Source of the DNA: Fidelibacterota bacterium | GTDB lineage: Bacteria; Marinisomatota; Marinisomatia; Marinisomatales; UBA1611 | Assembly (NCBI GenBank): GCA_002718285.1 | Contig: PBAR01000011.1 | Coordinates: 1-27,847 of the forward strand | Reading direction: 5' to 3' | Length of the DNA stretch: 27,847 nucleotides | In this document: positions 6,973 to 14,593 of the stretch, piece after piece | Numbering within the stretch: position 1 is the first letter of the stretch | Layout of the letters: the number at the start of each line of letters is the position of its first letter | Translations under genes and position numbers: made by a program | Notes under the pieces: generated by a model | The model's input: the letters and a program-made list of their open reading frames with translations, nothing else | Database searches by the model: none | What the model was told of the DNA's origin: nothing

Positions 6973-8337
6973 ATGAAAGCCAAGAACCAATCCCCAAAAC
7001 TTGAACCTAAGCTGGAATTATTTGACAGCTCTATGATGGTAATAGGAATTGTTATCGGGTCAGGTATTTTTATGACAACAGGGTTAATGGCAGAATCAAT
7101 TCCATCAATTTCTCTGATTCTTATTACCTGGATATTTGGAGGTTTACAAATGCTTGCTGGCGCACTTACATATGCAGAATTAGGTGCTGCAATGCCAAAA
7201 GCAGGCGGACAATATGTTTATCTCCGTGAAGCATATGGACCCCTACCAGCTTTTCTTTTTGGTTGGGTGGCATTTATAGCATATTTAACAGGAACAAACG
7301 CTGCAATCGCTGTTGCTGTGTCAGAACATTTAGGAACATTTTATCCTACTATATCTACACACAATACTCTACTAAGTATCCCTGGTTTTTCGATTTCGGG
7401 TGGACAAATATTCGCTTTATTTTTAATTGTTTTGCTAACAATAATCAATTATGTAGGAGTGGTGTTTGGGAAATGGATTCAAAATATATTTACTATATTA
7501 AAAATTGGAAGTATTCTAATATTTTCCATCGCTGGATTAATGGTTTCGACAACACATCAATTAGACTTTTCTCTAAACCCAACCAATTTAAGTATAGGAT
7601 CAATATTTACAGGAATGGGGATTGCTTTGGTCGCTGTAAACTGGACTGTAGGAGGATGGGAATATATAACCTTTGCAGCAAGCGAGATTAAAAACCCTCA
7701 AAAAAATCTACCAAGGGCTCTTATTATTGGTACAATAATAATTCTCGTATTGTATTTTTTAATAAATATTTCATATTTAAAAGTCTTACCAATGGACTCT
7801 CTATCTGGAGAAATAAAGGTTGGTGAAGCGACCGCTAAAGCAGTGTACGGATCTAAAGCTGCGGGTGCTTTCGCAATAGTTATGATAATTTCAATGTTCG
7901 GTTCCTTAAATGGGAATATTCTTGTTGGCCCCAGGATATCTTATGCTATGGCTAAAGACAAATTATTTTTCCCGAAAGCAGCTAAAGTTCATCCCAAATT
8001 CTATACACCTGGGAATGCCATCTTGATACAAGGATTTTGGGCCGCTGTTTTAACTTTATCAGGAACATTCGAAGAATTAATAACCTTAGTAGTATTTGTG
8101 CAAATTTGTATGTGGATAGCAGCATCTTCAACAGTATTCGTATTGAGAAAAAAACTGCCCCATTTGGAACGACCATATAAGGTCTGGGGATACCCTTATA
8201 TACCAGGATTTTTTATTTTTTTTTCTGTTGCCATTATGATAAATACATTCTTCAGCGCTCCAATTCAATCTTTGATCGGCCTTTTATTAACACTATTAGG
8301 AATTCCAGTATACTACTATTTGATAAAAAAAATATAA
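6973..8337 (+). CDS. APC-superfamily amino-acid permease
   Basis: A 454-residue inner-membrane transporter with about 12 hydrophobic segments. The first carries IGIVIGSGIFMTTG (about residues 23-36), the substrate-binding glycine motif of APC carriers, followed by TYAELGAAMPKAGGQYVYLREAYGP split around residues 68-90, the usual TM3 region. FAASEIKNPQKNLPRAL near 234 is the conserved loop of this family. It resembles LAT-type/SteT-like amino-acid exchangers. I chose the ATG at 6973; an upstream in-frame GTG at 6925 would add 16 residues that fit no family start. No clear Shine-Dalgarno. It is divergent from the oxygenase pair and 58 bases ahead of the SulP gene. Substrate is probably a neutral amino acid; specificity cannot be read. 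Confidence 0.85.
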   Translation: MKAKNQSPKLEPKLELFDSSMMVIGIVIGSGIFMTTGLMAESIPSISLILITWIFGGLQMLAGALTYAELGAAMPKAGGQYVYLREAYGPLPAFLFGWVAFIAYLTGTNAAIAVAVSEHLGTFYPTISTHNTLLSIPGFSISGGQIFALFLIVLLTIINYVGVVFGKWIQNIFTILKIGSILIFSIAGLMVSTTHQLDFSLNPTNLSIGSIFTGMGIALVAVNWTVGGWEYITFAASEIKNPQKNLPRALIIGTIIILVLYFLINISYLKVLPMDSLSGEIKVGEATAKAVYGSKAAGAFAIVMIISMFGSLNGNILVGPRISYAMAKDKLFFPKAAKVHPKFYTPGNAILIQGFWAAVLTLSGTFEELITLVVFVQICMWIAASSTVFVLRKKLPHLERPYKVWGYPYIPGFFIFFSVAIMINTFFSAPIQSLIGLLLTLLGIPVYYYLIKKI

Positions 8338-8341
8338 AACC

Positions 8342-8391
8342 GGTTATTGTTTACTATCAATATTGTAAATTATTTAACATATATAATAACC
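8342..8391. repeat. Inverted repeat just before the SulP start codon
   Basis: GGTTATT (8342-8348) and AATAACC (8385-8391) are perfect complements separated by 36 bases. The right arm ends four bases before the GTG start at 8396. It could be an operator or a stem covering the ribosome site. A 7-bp arm with a long loop is weak evidence. Confidence 0.25.
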
Positions 8392-8395
8392 AAGG

Positions 8396-10582
8396 GTGAA
8401 TAAATCTTCCATATTAAGTGATTTTATTCCAGGAGTTTTAGCTGGAACTATTAATGCAATAGTTTGCATAGTATCTGCCATGGCACTGGCAGCCCTTATT
8501 TTTACAGGTCCATTGGCTGATTATCTTTCTCAAGGAATCGGGATTCTCTTAATGGGGACAGTGATATTTGCAATATTATCAGCAATAACATCTACTTATC
8601 CTCTAATTTTTAATGCTCCGCAAGATATCCCTATTGCCATTTTAGCATTAATGGCAGCAACAATTGTTTCTGGACCAAACAATAATTTAACAGGAGAACA
8701 GGCTTATCAATTTATATTTGTTGCTATCGGACTAACTTCTCTAATAGTAGGTATATTTTTCTATATACTTGGAAAATTTAAACTTGGTGAACTGGTACGA
8801 TACATACCTTTCCCTGTCGTAGGGGGTTTCCTTGCAGGTACTGGATGGTTAATTGTTAAATTTGCTTTCACTATGATGACAGATTTGGATTTGAATATTC
8901 CAAACATGTTAATCATTTTTAATAATGATGTTTTTATATTATGGTTTCCTGGTTTTGTATTCGCTGTTTTTTTACTGATTGCGAATCGTTACTTCAATCA
9001 TTATCTGCTAACACCAGGTATCCTATTTGGTAGTATCATTTTATTCTATATAATTATGTTTGCCCAGGGATTTAACTATACAATTCTTGAAAAGAACGGA
9101 TACCTTTTAGGGCCTTTCCCAGATGGAGGTCTCTTCCCTGGCTTACCAACCAAATATGTGTATTCATTTCAATGGGATTTATTTTTTGTTCATCTTCCTG
9201 CAATTGGAACAATGATGATCCTTAATGCTGTTTCAGTGCTATTTAATTACAGTGGTCTTGAGCTTATAGTAAAAGAAGATTTTGATCTAAATAAAGAATT
9301 GCGTCTAACAGGTTATAATAATATTATAGCTGGTCTCGCCGGAACACCAGCAGGATATATGACTCTTAGTGAAACATCTATGTCTTATAATTTAGGAGCC
9401 AGAAGTCGCTTACCCAGTATTATAGTTGCTTTATTCTGTTTAATTACACTTGTTTTTGGAGCAAAAATTTTATCTATATTCCCAAAAATTATTCTTGGTG
9501 GTCTGCTCTTAAACTTGGGATTAGAATTTTTAATGGAGTGGCTCTACGATACAAAAAAAAGACTTCAAAAAACGGATTATTTTGTAATTGTATTAATCCT
9601 AATCGTAATCGGATCTATTGGATTTTTGGAAGGCATCATAATTGGTTTATTATTATCTATTGCACTTTTTGTAATCAATTATTCGAAAGTTGAAGTAATA
9701 AAGCACCAACTAACTGGAAAAACCTTTAGCAGTAATGTAGAGCGTTCAAATCACCTTAAACAAATTCTTGTTGATAATGGCGAAGAAATAAACATTTTAC
9801 CTTTGCAGGGGTTCATTTTTTTTGGGACTGCAAATCGTTTGCTGCAAAAAGTTCAAGAGCGTTTGGACAGACAGGAATTAATTACTATGAGATACCTTGT
9901 ATTTGATTTTCGACAGGTAACGGGTTTGGATTCTTCAGCAATAAATAGTTTGAACAAACTTCAAATCATGGCCGAAAATTCTAAGTTCAAAGTGCTTTTT
10001 TGCGGGTTAAATATAGAAATGGAATCTCAAATGAAAATAGAAGGTTTATTTTCAGAAGATAATCATTATATCATGGTTTTTGATGATCTTGACCATGGAC
10101 TGGAGTGGTGCGAAGAACAAATTATTAATAAAGTAAAACCACATATGAATGATTTGGCTGGTTTAAATGATGGATACTCTTTTAAAAATAAATTCCATTC
10201 TATTGAAGAATATTTTGAGACAAAAAAGATATCTGCTGGTACCATATTAATTAAACAAGGAAAAAACCCTGGTGGAATAACTTTTATTGAATCAGGGGAA
10301 ATCACTGTGGAGCTCAAAACAGATTCAGACAAAACGATTCGCCTTAAAACCCTTGGACCAGGAACTGTAATTGGTGAAGTAAGTCTATATCTCGGGACCA
10401 AAGCTTCAGCATCAGTTTTAACCAATACTGACTGTACAGTTTTCTTTCTTAGTCAAGATAATTTTAATAAAATGAATTTAGAAGCTCCTGAAAAAGCCGC
10501 TGATTTACATTCATATATTGTAAAATTGCTTAGTGATCGTCTAGCTGATTCTAATGCAACTATTAAAGCACTAATGCACTAA
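8396..10582 (+). CDS. SulP-family anion transporter with STAS and cyclic-nucleotide-type domains
   Basis: A 728-residue inner-membrane transporter of the SLC26/SulP family (sulfate, bicarbonate or dicarboxylate type). The first about 430 residues are hydrophobic (GVLAGTINAIVCIVSAMALA at 14-33 is the usual TM1). A STAS domain follows at about 465-570, with YLVFDFRQVTGLDSSAINSL holding the usual Asp-Ser-Ser segment. A cyclic-nucleotide-binding-like domain occupies about 605-715. Its phosphate-binding cassette reads GEVSLYLGTKASASV (660-674), where the usual Arg is replaced by Ala with a Lys just before it, so nucleotide binding is doubtful. The start is GTG at 8396, the first possible codon after an in-frame TAA at 8387; the ribosome site is poor. 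The nearby sulfotransferase-like gene makes sulfate an attractive substrate, but that is inference. Confidence 0.85.
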   Translation: MNKSSILSDFIPGVLAGTINAIVCIVSAMALAALIFTGPLADYLSQGIGILLMGTVIFAILSAITSTYPLIFNAPQDIPIAILALMAATIVSGPNNNLTGEQAYQFIFVAIGLTSLIVGIFFYILGKFKLGELVRYIPFPVVGGFLAGTGWLIVKFAFTMMTDLDLNIPNMLIIFNNDVFILWFPGFVFAVFLLIANRYFNHYLLTPGILFGSIILFYIIMFAQGFNYTILEKNGYLLGPFPDGGLFPGLPTKYVYSFQWDLFFVHLPAIGTMMILNAVSVLFNYSGLELIVKEDFDLNKELRLTGYNNIIAGLAGTPAGYMTLSETSMSYNLGARSRLPSIIVALFCLITLVFGAKILSIFPKIILGGLLLNLGLEFLMEWLYDTKKRLQKTDYFVIVLILIVIGSIGFLEGIIIGLLLSIALFVINYSKVEVIKHQLTGKTFSSNVERSNHLKQILVDNGEEINILPLQGFIFFGTANRLLQKVQERLDRQELITMRYLVFDFRQVTGLDSSAINSLNKLQIMAENSKFKVLFCGLNIEMESQMKIEGLFSEDNHYIMVFDDLDHGLEWCEEQIINKVKPHMNDLAGLNDGYSFKNKFHSIEEYFETKKISAGTILIKQGKNPGGITFIESGEITVELKTDSDKTIRLKTLGPGTVIGEVSLYLGTKASASVLTNTDCTVFFLSQDNFNKMNLEAPEKAADLHSYIVKLLSDRLADSNATIKALMH

Positions 10583-10639
10583 AATATTTACTCCAAAATC
10601 TATTTAACAAAAAAAGTTCTGATATTTATAATTCTTTCC

Positions 10640-11056
10640 TTATCTTTTATTGATAACAGCAAGCGTCAGGATGCTTTTGCAAACCAGATTCTGTTTTTGA
10701 TCTTCGATTTCTATCTCCCAAACTTGGATTTTTTTCCCAATACGGACGGCATCCGCTCTCCCATATACCCAACCTGATGATACTGCCCTCAGATGGCTTG
10801 CGTTTATATCAATACCAACCACTGATTGTTTATTTCTATCTATCTGAATACCACCACCGATACTCCCAAGAGTTTCAGCAAGGGCTACACTCGCACCACC
10901 ATGCAAAACTCCAAATGGCTGTTTTGTCTTATGATTAACAGGCATCTTTCCAGAAACGCATTTTTCTCCTATATCAGTTATTTCAATTCCAAGAGCTTCT
11001 AATAAAGTATTTGGTGAACGTTCTATAATTCCATTAAGATATTTTTCTTTATCCAT
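10640..11056 (-). CDS. Hotdog-fold acyl-CoA thioesterase (MenI/EntH-like)
   Basis: A 138-residue single-hotdog thioesterase of the PaaI/4-hydroxybenzoyl-CoA thioesterase type II group, hydrolysing an acyl- or aroyl-CoA. The core FGVLHGGASVALAETLGSIG (about 48-67) carries the family His-Gly-Gly and the catalytic Glu (E61). It is followed by VVGIDINASHLRAVSSG, close to the matching part of E. coli YdiI (MenI) and EntH. IQVWEIEIEDQKQNLVCKS and LTLAV finish the fold. Length is typical. No menaquinone gene is nearby, so I leave the symbol blank; a general housekeeping CoA thioesterase is as likely. It converges with the SulP gene; no clear terminator hairpin lies between. Confidence 0.85.
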   Translation of the reverse strand: MDKEKYLNGIIERSPNTLLEALGIEITDIGEKCVSGKMPVNHKTKQPFGVLHGGASVALAETLGSIGGGIQIDRNKQSVVGIDINASHLRAVSSGWVYGRADAVRIGKKIQVWEIEIEDQKQNLVCKSILTLAVINKR

Positions 11057-11137
11057 ATAATTGTATCCATATTTATTTTATTTATTATATTTATAGATAA
11101 AATAATTTCTATTATTATTTTTAAAAAATTCAAATTT

Positions 11138-11881
11138 TTAATGCAAAAACTCATCTACAATATCCTGACATATTTTAGCACTGTATTTTTCTACCATTCC
11201 TAAGAATATCTTTTTCCCGTTTTGATCTTTCCTTTCATATCTTCTTGATAATCCAACTGGACTTTCCCCTGTGAAGGTCTTAAAATAAACACATGCTGCT
11301 AAATATGTCCCTACAGGCGAAGGATGCTTACCATCAGTCATAAATATAGGTATATCTGGATATCTATTTCGAAAAATTCTAAAAGCCTGATCTACAGGTA
11401 CTATTTTTGCTCCAGTTTTATTCAAGATTAATTTTAATGCTTGTTGAACAGGATCCGTGGAATCAAAATTATTATCAGAGATACCTTTATACATCCATGT
11501 TGCATAAACATAGGGATTCCCATTATTTGCTTTAACCAATTCAATAAATTTTTTAAAATATAATTTAGATTCATTTTGATTATTTAGAGGATTTAAGCTA
11601 TGATCTTGCAAAACTACCCGATCATATTTACTAGTCGTGATTAATATCTTTGATTTTAATTCGTATTTCTGTAACCAATGATCCTTTAAGGAACTCCCGC
11701 TTTGTGTAGATTGAATAATATTATATTTATATCCTCGTTCAGCTAACATTGATTCAACTACTAGAGGGAGATTCCAATAAAAGGTGAAGCTGTTACCAAC
11801 AAATAAAACATTTTCTGTCTTTTTATTTTGTGAAAACGAATAAAAAAACAAAAATAATATTAATATTACGGGTTTCTTCAT
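11138..11881 (-). CDS. Secreted SGNH/GDSL-type hydrolase
   Basis: A 247-residue exported hydrolase of the SGNH superfamily (esterase, lipase or carbohydrate esterase). Residues 1-17 (Lys-Lys, then a Leu/Phe core ending FYSFSQ) form a signal peptide; there is no lipobox Cys. Block I is LFVGNSFTFY with nucleophile S31, block II the SGSS at about 61-64, block III VVLQDHS near 90, and block V TDGKHPSPVGTYL with D183 and H186. The GNSFT form with a HPSPVGTYL ending resembles the DUF4886-type subgroup. A perfect 13-base palindrome lies 14 bases before the ATG. Natural substrate unknown; envelope polysaccharide deacylation or ester scavenging are both possible. Confidence 0.75.
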   Translation of the reverse strand: MKKPVILILFLFFYSFSQNKKTENVLFVGNSFTFYWNLPLVVESMLAERGYKYNIIQSTQSGSSLKDHWLQKYELKSKILITTSKYDRVVLQDHSLNPLNNQNESKLYFKKFIELVKANNGNPYVYATWMYKGISDNNFDSTDPVQQALKLILNKTGAKIVPVDQAFRIFRNRYPDIPIFMTDGKHPSPVGTYLAACVYFKTFTGESPVGLSRRYERKDQNGKKIFLGMVEKYSAKICQDIVDEFLH

Positions 11882-11895
11882 GCTAAAAAATATTA

Positions 11896-11908
11896 TACTC
11901 TAAGAGTA
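11896..11908. promoter_or_regulatory. 13-base palindrome upstream of the SGNH hydrolase gene
   Basis: TACTCT-A-AGAGTA is a perfect inverted repeat with a one-base centre, placed 14 bases before the start codon of the minus-strand hydrolase gene, in the gap shared with the divergent MOSC gene. The position suits an operator, but no second copy was found in the window. Confidence 0.3.
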
Positions 11909-12003
11909 CTTAATATCTTTGAAATATTTCATTCGTATGGAAAAATATTATTTAAGTATAGCATTTTTTTAACATTAAATTACCTGGAAAGATAAAATAA
12001 ATT

Positions 12004-12486
12004 ATGAATCCATCAATTTTGCAAATAAACAAAAAACCTGAAATAGAAGGAGAAGTTGGTCTTCCAAAGAATAGTATTGAAAAGGCAGAAATAACAAAAT
12101 ATGGTATAAAAGGAGATTTTAATAGATTCCGTAAAAATAAAAAAAATAATGATCCCGATATGGCATTATTGCTATTGTCCAATGATATAATTGATCAGCT
12201 TAATGCTGAAGGGTGGCCAGTAAAGCCTGGAGATTTAGGAGAAAATTTAACTTTGATAAACATTAAATATGACGATTTATCCCCAGGGAAAAAATATCTA
12301 ATCGGATCCACTGAAATTGAAATAACATTTATTTGCGATCCTTGTTCTAATCTAAAAGCTTTACCTTATGTTGGAAATTCAAGGATAACAGAATTTATAA
12401 ATACACTTATGAAAAGACGAGGTTGGTACGCAAAAGTGTTAAAAAAAGGGGAAATAGTTAAAGGTGACCAGGTGATTAAAGGATAG
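12004..12486 (+). CDS. MOSC-domain protein
   Basis: A 160-residue stand-alone MOSC domain, related to the C-terminal domain of molybdenum-cofactor sulfurase and to YiiM/YuaD. These bind sulfur through a conserved cysteine and take part in molybdenum-enzyme or N-hydroxylated-base metabolism. Signatures: LPKNSIEKAEITKYGIKGD (20-38), MALLLLSNDIIDQLN, then GDLGENLTL near 77-84 and GSTEIEIT near 101. The conserved Cys is at C111 or C114 in FICDPCSNL. The C-terminal RGWYAKVLKKGEIVKGD is typical. The start ATG has GGAAAG about 12-17 bases upstream. No molybdenum cofactor genes are nearby. It is divergent from the SGNH hydrolase across 122 bases and followed by a noncoding gap. Confidence 0.8.
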   Translation: MNPSILQINKKPEIEGEVGLPKNSIEKAEITKYGIKGDFNRFRKNKKNNDPDMALLLLSNDIIDQLNAEGWPVKPGDLGENLTLINIKYDDLSPGKKYLIGSTEIEITFICDPCSNLKALPYVGNSRITEFINTLMKRRGWYAKVLKKGEIVKGDQVIKG

Positions 12487-12792
12487 ACTATCCCTGATTC
12501 CCATTTATTTATCATCTGCCTAGTGAATCTGTTTTGAAAAATGTAGTACCAGTTACGGTAAATCCATTATGATAAGCTACAACAAAAGAGAATTACCTTT
12601 GCTACATCATAAAATAATTAAACAAATAAGTAATATAAATTTTATATTGGTATATAATTTGAAGAACTTTTTTATATAATTATTTATAAGATATCTAAAA
12701 TAATAATATTAATTTTTTTCTATAAGGGAATTTGAAATTATTCATAATTAAACCTGTGTCACAAAAAATATATTAACCAAATAATTTTCATT
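12487..12792. other. Noncoding gap of 306 bases
   Basis: Very AT-rich. A 36-codon frame from the ATG at 12569 has no ribosome site and an unremarkable sequence. TATAAT-like boxes occur (for example 12675-12680) without a well-spaced -35. GGATA (12481-12485) and TATCC (12489-12493) form a tiny hairpin over the MOSC stop codon without a T-tract. I see no RNA gene or repeat here. Confidence 0.4.
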
Positions 12793-13728
12793 ATGAAAGA
12801 AACAATTAATGCTATTTCAACCATAGGGAATACACCCCTAATTCAATTATCAAAAATTGTTCCACCAGATTCAGCAAATGTATACATTAAACTCGAGTAT
12901 TTTAACCCAACTGGCTCATATAAAGATAGAATGGCTTTAGCAATGATAGAAGGAGCAGAGAAAAGAGGAATCCTGAAGCCTGGTATGACGGTCGTAGAAT
13001 ATACTGGGGGCAGTACTGGGTCATCCCTTGCTTTTATTTGTTCAGTCAAGGGTTATGCATTCCATGTTATTTCATCAAATGCATTTTCAAATGAAAAATT
13101 AGATACCATGAAAGCATTTGGTGCCAAATTAGAAATTATCGAAAGTCAATCTGGGAAAATTGATTCTAATTTAATAAAAAAAATGATTGAGCGGGCAAAT
13201 CAGTTATCAAAAAAACCAGATTATTTTTTTACAGATCAATTAAATAATAAAGATATAATTAATGGGTTTGAAGTGATGGGGAATGAAATCCAAAATCAAT
13301 CTAAATTTACAATAAATGCTTTTTGTGCAGGAATTGGAACAGCGGGTGCACTTATGGGAGTATCAAATATTTTGCTTAAATCCCATAATAATACAAAAGT
13401 AGTTGCTCTTGAACCAGAAACTGCTGCATTTTATTCAAAAGGAATTAAAAATGGGAAACACCGTGTAGAGGGTATAGGTCTTGGATTCCATCTCCCATTA
13501 CTAAATAAAAACAATTACCATGAGTCTAGAGGGATAGATGAAAAAGAAGCTATAAAAATGGCTAGAAAACTCGCCAGAGATGAAGGAATATTTGGAGGCG
13601 CTTCAACGGGTTTAAATGTAGTAGGAGCATTGCAACTAGCTAAAGAATTAGGAAAAGGGAAAAATGTAATTACTCTTGCATGCGATACGGGTCTAAAATA
13701 TCTTAATGGAGATTTGTATAAAGGCTAA
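12793..13728 (+). CDS. Cysteine-synthase-family PLP enzyme (fold type II)
   Basis: A 311-residue fold-type II PLP enzyme of the O-acetylserine sulfhydrylase/cystathionine beta-synthase family. The start STIGNTPLIQLSKI is classic, and the Schiff-base lysine is K44 in NPTGSYKDRMA. The PLP ring and substrate loop reads EYTGGSTGSSLAF (69-81) instead of the common TSGNTG, so the Asn that usually contacts the PLP 3'-oxygen is Ser. The phosphate loop is CAGIGTAGALMG (about 183-194), and GGASTGLNVVGAL lies near the C-terminus. Length fits CysK/CysM. It could make cysteine from O-acetylserine or a related donor, or act on another beta-substituted amino acid; the changed loop keeps me from assigning cysK. 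It stands alone, with no cysE nearby. Confidence 0.85.
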   Translation: MKETINAISTIGNTPLIQLSKIVPPDSANVYIKLEYFNPTGSYKDRMALAMIEGAEKRGILKPGMTVVEYTGGSTGSSLAFICSVKGYAFHVISSNAFSNEKLDTMKAFGAKLEIIESQSGKIDSNLIKKMIERANQLSKKPDYFFTDQLNNKDIINGFEVMGNEIQNQSKFTINAFCAGIGTAGALMGVSNILLKSHNNTKVVALEPETAAFYSKGIKNGKHRVEGIGLGFHLPLLNKNNYHESRGIDEKEAIKMARKLARDEGIFGGASTGLNVVGALQLAKELGKGKNVITLACDTGLKYLNGDLYKG

Positions 13729-13795
13729 AACTGCAAATATCACTCAGTATATTCATAAAAAATCAATTATTTTTTCACAAAATAAGTAAAACATA

Positions 13796-14497
13796 TTGAA
13801 CTTAATTTTCTCTATACTTGATGTAATAAAAGACTTACCACTTAATCATATTGTTTATACACTATGCTCAATTTCTATAGTTTCTTTATTTTTAGTTTAT
13901 TCTGATTTAAAGGATAAATCAGAAATAAATATAGTTGATAAATATTGTTCCATATTCCCATTAATCTTTGAAATAATTTTTCAAGTAGTAACTGCTAAAA
14001 ATAATCAATGGCATATCTCTAAATCATTACCTTTAGAATTTTCATATATAACAAGTCTCAGTTTATGCCTGTATACAATTAATCATTCAGTTAGACTAGA
14101 CGCGTGGATATTTTTTGCAGGCTTTTGGAGTTCGGCTGCTGCTTTTTTAAACACGATAATGATTGGAAATGAAGCGTGGTATATAAATTTAAGGTACTAT
14201 GGACACCATAGCATATTGCTATATTTTGGTGCCCGATGTATTCGAAGAGGGTATAGACCTAATTATTCAGATTATTTGAATGTGATTCGTGATACGATAT
14301 TAATAATTCTGATAGTTGGTTCAATAAATTATTTAATAAACTCAAATTATATGTTTACAAAATCCCGGCCTCCAGGAGCTAATTTTTCAAGGATAATGCC
14401 AGATTGGCCAATTTACTTTTTACTTATTGTTTTTATTGGATTTTTATTCTACACAGTTTTATTTATCATTACAAAAAGAGAATCAAGTAAAAAGTAA
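13796..14497 (+). CDS. YwaF/TMEM164-like integral membrane protein (TIGR02206-type)
   Basis: A 233-residue membrane protein with about six to seven hydrophobic segments. The pattern fits the bacterial YwaF/TIGR02206 family, related to eukaryotic TMEM164: an early LPL-containing helix, YGHHSILLYFGA at about 135-146 (H137, H138), NYMFTKSRPPGANFS (about 183-197), and the ending MPDWPIYFLLIVFIGF. In this family I expect LPLHLC at the early helix; here it is LPLEFS (78-83), so the His-Cys pair is missing by eye. TMEM164 has been reported as a cysteine-dependent acyltransferase for ether phospholipids, so this member may be inactive or different. The start is TTG at 13796 with no Shine-Dalgarno and no nearby ATG. 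It converges with mazG. Confidence 0.65.
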   Translation: MNLIFSILDVIKDLPLNHIVYTLCSISIVSLFLVYSDLKDKSEINIVDKYCSIFPLIFEIIFQVVTAKNNQWHISKSLPLEFSYITSLSLCLYTINHSVRLDAWIFFAGFWSSAAAFLNTIMIGNEAWYINLRYYGHHSILLYFGARCIRRGYRPNYSDYLNVIRDTILIILIVGSINYLINSNYMFTKSRPPGANFSRIMPDWPIYFLLIVFIGFLFYTVLFIITKRESSKK

Positions 14498-14514
14498 ATT
14501 AATAGTTAAGATTT

Positions 14515-14588
14515 GAAATAATTAAATATTCTTATTATATATATTTACAGATATAAAACTATTATTACCTAAGAATTTAAATTATTTC
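14515..14588. repeat. Long-armed inverted repeat between convergent genes
   Basis: The arms at 14515-14534 and 14570-14588 pair through 9 bp (GAAATAATT with AATTATTTC) and 6 bp (TTCTTA with TAAGAA). They are separated by a 4-5-base internal mismatch, and the loop is 35 bases. It lies between the stops of the YwaF-like gene and mazG and may act as a two-way terminator or mRNA end stabiliser. The AT-only composition lowers its significance. Confidence 0.3.
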
Positions 14589-14593
14589 ATCCT

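Noticed and set aside
12569..12679. 36-codon plus-strand frame in the 306-base gap
   Set aside because: No ribosome site, ordinary AT-rich composition, no recognisable motif.
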